Shown: piece after piece, positions 20,983 through 22,263 of the stretch
How positions within the stretch are numbered: the first letter of the stretch is position 1
How the letters are laid out: the number at the start of each line of letters is the position of its first letter
Source of the DNA: PALSA-607 sp036510735
GTDB taxonomy: Bacteria; Actinomycetota; Actinomycetes; Acidothermales; Acidothermaceae
DNA length: 22,263 nucleotides
Direction of reading: 5' to 3'
Assembly (NCBI GenBank): GCA_036510735.1
Contig: DATCDK010000010.1
Location: forward strand, 1 to 22,263
The notes under the pieces: generated by a model
Databases searched by the model: none
The model's input: the letters and a program-made list of their open reading frames with translations, nothing else
Told to the model about the DNA's origin: nothing
Translations under genes and position numbers: made by a program

Positions 20983-22263
20983 CTACAGATGCAAGTACTG
21001 CGACAGCATGACCAGTGCGGCGGCCGCCATGACCGCGAATGCTAGCCAGCCGAGGATGCTCGCGACCTTGCCATTGCGATACTCGCCCATGATCGCTCGG
21101 TCGCGTGCGATCAGCATGACGACAAACAAAAAGGGCGCGGCGGCAATGCCGTTGATGACGGCGACGAGTACGAGGAGATGGATCGGGTTGCTCGAAAGCA
21201 GCGAGAGAATCGTGCCGCCGACTGTGCCAACGGCTACAAGGCCGTAGAACACCGGCGCCTTTCGCACCGAGCGGGAGAAGCCCCAGCGCTTGCCCAAGAG
21301 CCCGGCCATTCCCGCGGCGCCAGATCCCGCAAGCACCGGGATGGCGAGCATGCCGGTGCCGATGAACCCCAACGCGAAGAGCACCGACGACCAGTGACCC
21401 GCGACGGGCTTCAGCGCATTCGCTGCGTCGGCTGCGCTGTTGATCTTCTTCCCGTGCAGGGTGGTCGCCGTCACGACGATGATTGCGAACATGACGGCGT
21501 TCGAGAACGCCATGCCGGTGAAGACGTCACCGCGAGAGGTGCGCTCCTTGTACTTGGCTTCTTCCTTGGTGCGATTCTTCAAAGCGACGGGCTGATCGCC
21601 TCCTTCGGGTTCGGCGCGCAGCTCTTCGAGGCGGTGCGCCGACTGCCAGAAGAACAGGTAGGGGCTGATCGTGGTGCCGAGGACGGCGACCAGCAACGCG
21701 AAGTAGCTCGAGCTGAGCGTGAAATGGGGGACGACAGTGTGCAGCCCGACCTGGCCCCAGTTGACGTGAATAGAAAACAGGACGACGAAGTAGGTCAGCA
21801 GAGCCAGACAGACGATCTTGAATACCCGGGCGATCTCGGCGAATGAGCCCATGATCACAAGCCCTGTAATCACGACGCCGGCGACGAGTGCCCAGACCCA
21901 TGTCGGGCCCGCGTGCAGCAGGTTCATGCCACTGCCGACGGCGACGAGGTCAGCCGAGATGTTCAGCGCGTTCGCGACAATCAGCGCACTAATGAGAACG
22001 ATGAGTGCAGGCTTGGTTCGGTTCTTGAACTTCTCGGTGGCAAGTTCGCCTAGGCCGCGACCCGTCGCTAGCGCCGTGCGATCACAGATTTCCTGGACGG
22101 CAGCCATCAGCGGCAAGGTCAACAGCGACACCCACAACAAGCCGAGGCCAAACTGAGCACCGGCTTGCGAGTAGGTCGCGACTCCCGAGGGGTCGTCATC
22201 TGAGGCACCGGTGACCAAGCCCGGGCCCATGGCCGTCAGGTAGCCCCGCCACCCTTGGGAAGC
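20983..22263 (-). CDS. NRAMP-like divalent metal transporter with altered metal-site motifs (N-terminus cut by window edge)
   Basis: The open frame continues in-frame to the right edge (preceding codons read ASQGWRGYLTA), so the true start may lie beyond the window; an internal ATG is at 22230. About ten TM helices are visible in the 415 residues from that ATG. TM1 has GASDDDPSGVATYSQAGA where classical NRAMP has DPGN: the Asp is kept (D13) but the Asn position is Gly. TM6 has GTTISPYLFFWQSAH where classical NRAMP has MPH: the Met position is Ser (S189). A charged cytoplasmic loop (about 200-233) follows TM6. These changes mark a divergent branch of the SLC11/NRAMP superfamily, so manganese or iron specificity should not be assumed. 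It is convergent with the YbjQ-like genes. Confidence 0.9.
   Translation of the reverse strand, partial: ASQGWRGYLTAMGPGLVTGASDDDPSGVATYSQAGAQFGLGLLWVSLLTLPLMAAVQEICDRTALATGRGLGELATEKFKNRTKPALIVLISALIVANALNISADLVAVGSGMNLLHAGPTWVWALVAGVVITGLVIMGSFAEIARVFKIVCLALLTYFVVLFSIHVNWGQVGLHTVVPHFTLSSSYFALLVAVLGTTISPYLFFWQSAHRLEELRAEPEGGDQPVALKNRTKEEAKYKERTSRGDVFTGMAFSNAVMFAIIVVTATTLHGKKINSAADAANALKPVAGHWSSVLFALGFIGTGMLAIPVLAGSGAAGMAGLLGKRWGFSRSVRKAPVFYGLVAVGTVGGTILSLLSSNPIHLLVLVAVINGIAAAPFLFVVMLIARDRAIMGEYRNGKVASILGWLAFAVMAAAALVMLSQYLHL

Overview
The window is high-G+C DNA read on both strands, with many GTG starts, leaderless-looking promoters, an Arg-CCT tRNA without an encoded CCA end, and a partner-switching stress module (SpoIIE-type phosphatases plus RsbW-type ATPases). 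This gene set and style point to an actinobacterial chromosome, possibly a soil or Frankiales-like lineage. That placement is inference; no marker gene settles the genus. I see no phage, IS element or CRISPR array.

Layout from left to right. (a) 1-1362, minus: a two-component system, with the kinase cut by the left edge, and a small membrane protein. An 11-bp-period direct repeat lies upstream of the small gene. (b) 1639-2051: an apparently frameshifted small exported-protein gene. (c) 2056-5734: a DUF2090 (IolC-type) aldolase-like gene, divergent from a poxB-hydroxyacid dehydrogenase pair. (d) 5753-6388, minus: tRNA-Arg(CCT) and a SpoU-family RNA methyltransferase. (e) 6595-9641, minus: a secreted, membrane-anchored ZU5-like protein overlapped by 4 nt with a polytopic GT-C-like protein that ends in Ig-like domains. 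(f) 9892-15743: a stress-signalling cluster. It holds a MEDS-HATPase protein, a small basic protein with a near-ideal SigB/SigF-type promoter, a 'plasmid stabilization'-type small protein, two paralogous membrane PP2C phosphatases facing each other with overlapping 3' ends, and an RsbW-like ATPase. (g) 15804-16769: a stand-alone LigD-type ATP-dependent DNA ligase. (h) 16914-20950: a probable five-gene operon of DUF3291, a YihY/BrkB membrane protein, and three successive genes that each encode two YbjQ-like domains, six domains in all. (i) 20983-22263, minus: an NRAMP-like transporter with altered metal-site motifs, cut by the right edge.

The most unusual items are four. First is the BrkB plus six-YbjQ operon. 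Second is a 49-bp palindromic element present twice, at 6516 and 16831, with a conserved loop and a covarying stem pair. Third is the SigB-type promoter in the middle of a cluster of probable sigma-factor regulators that contains no sigma factor or STAS protein. Fourth is the non-canonical NRAMP metal site beside the YbjQ genes.
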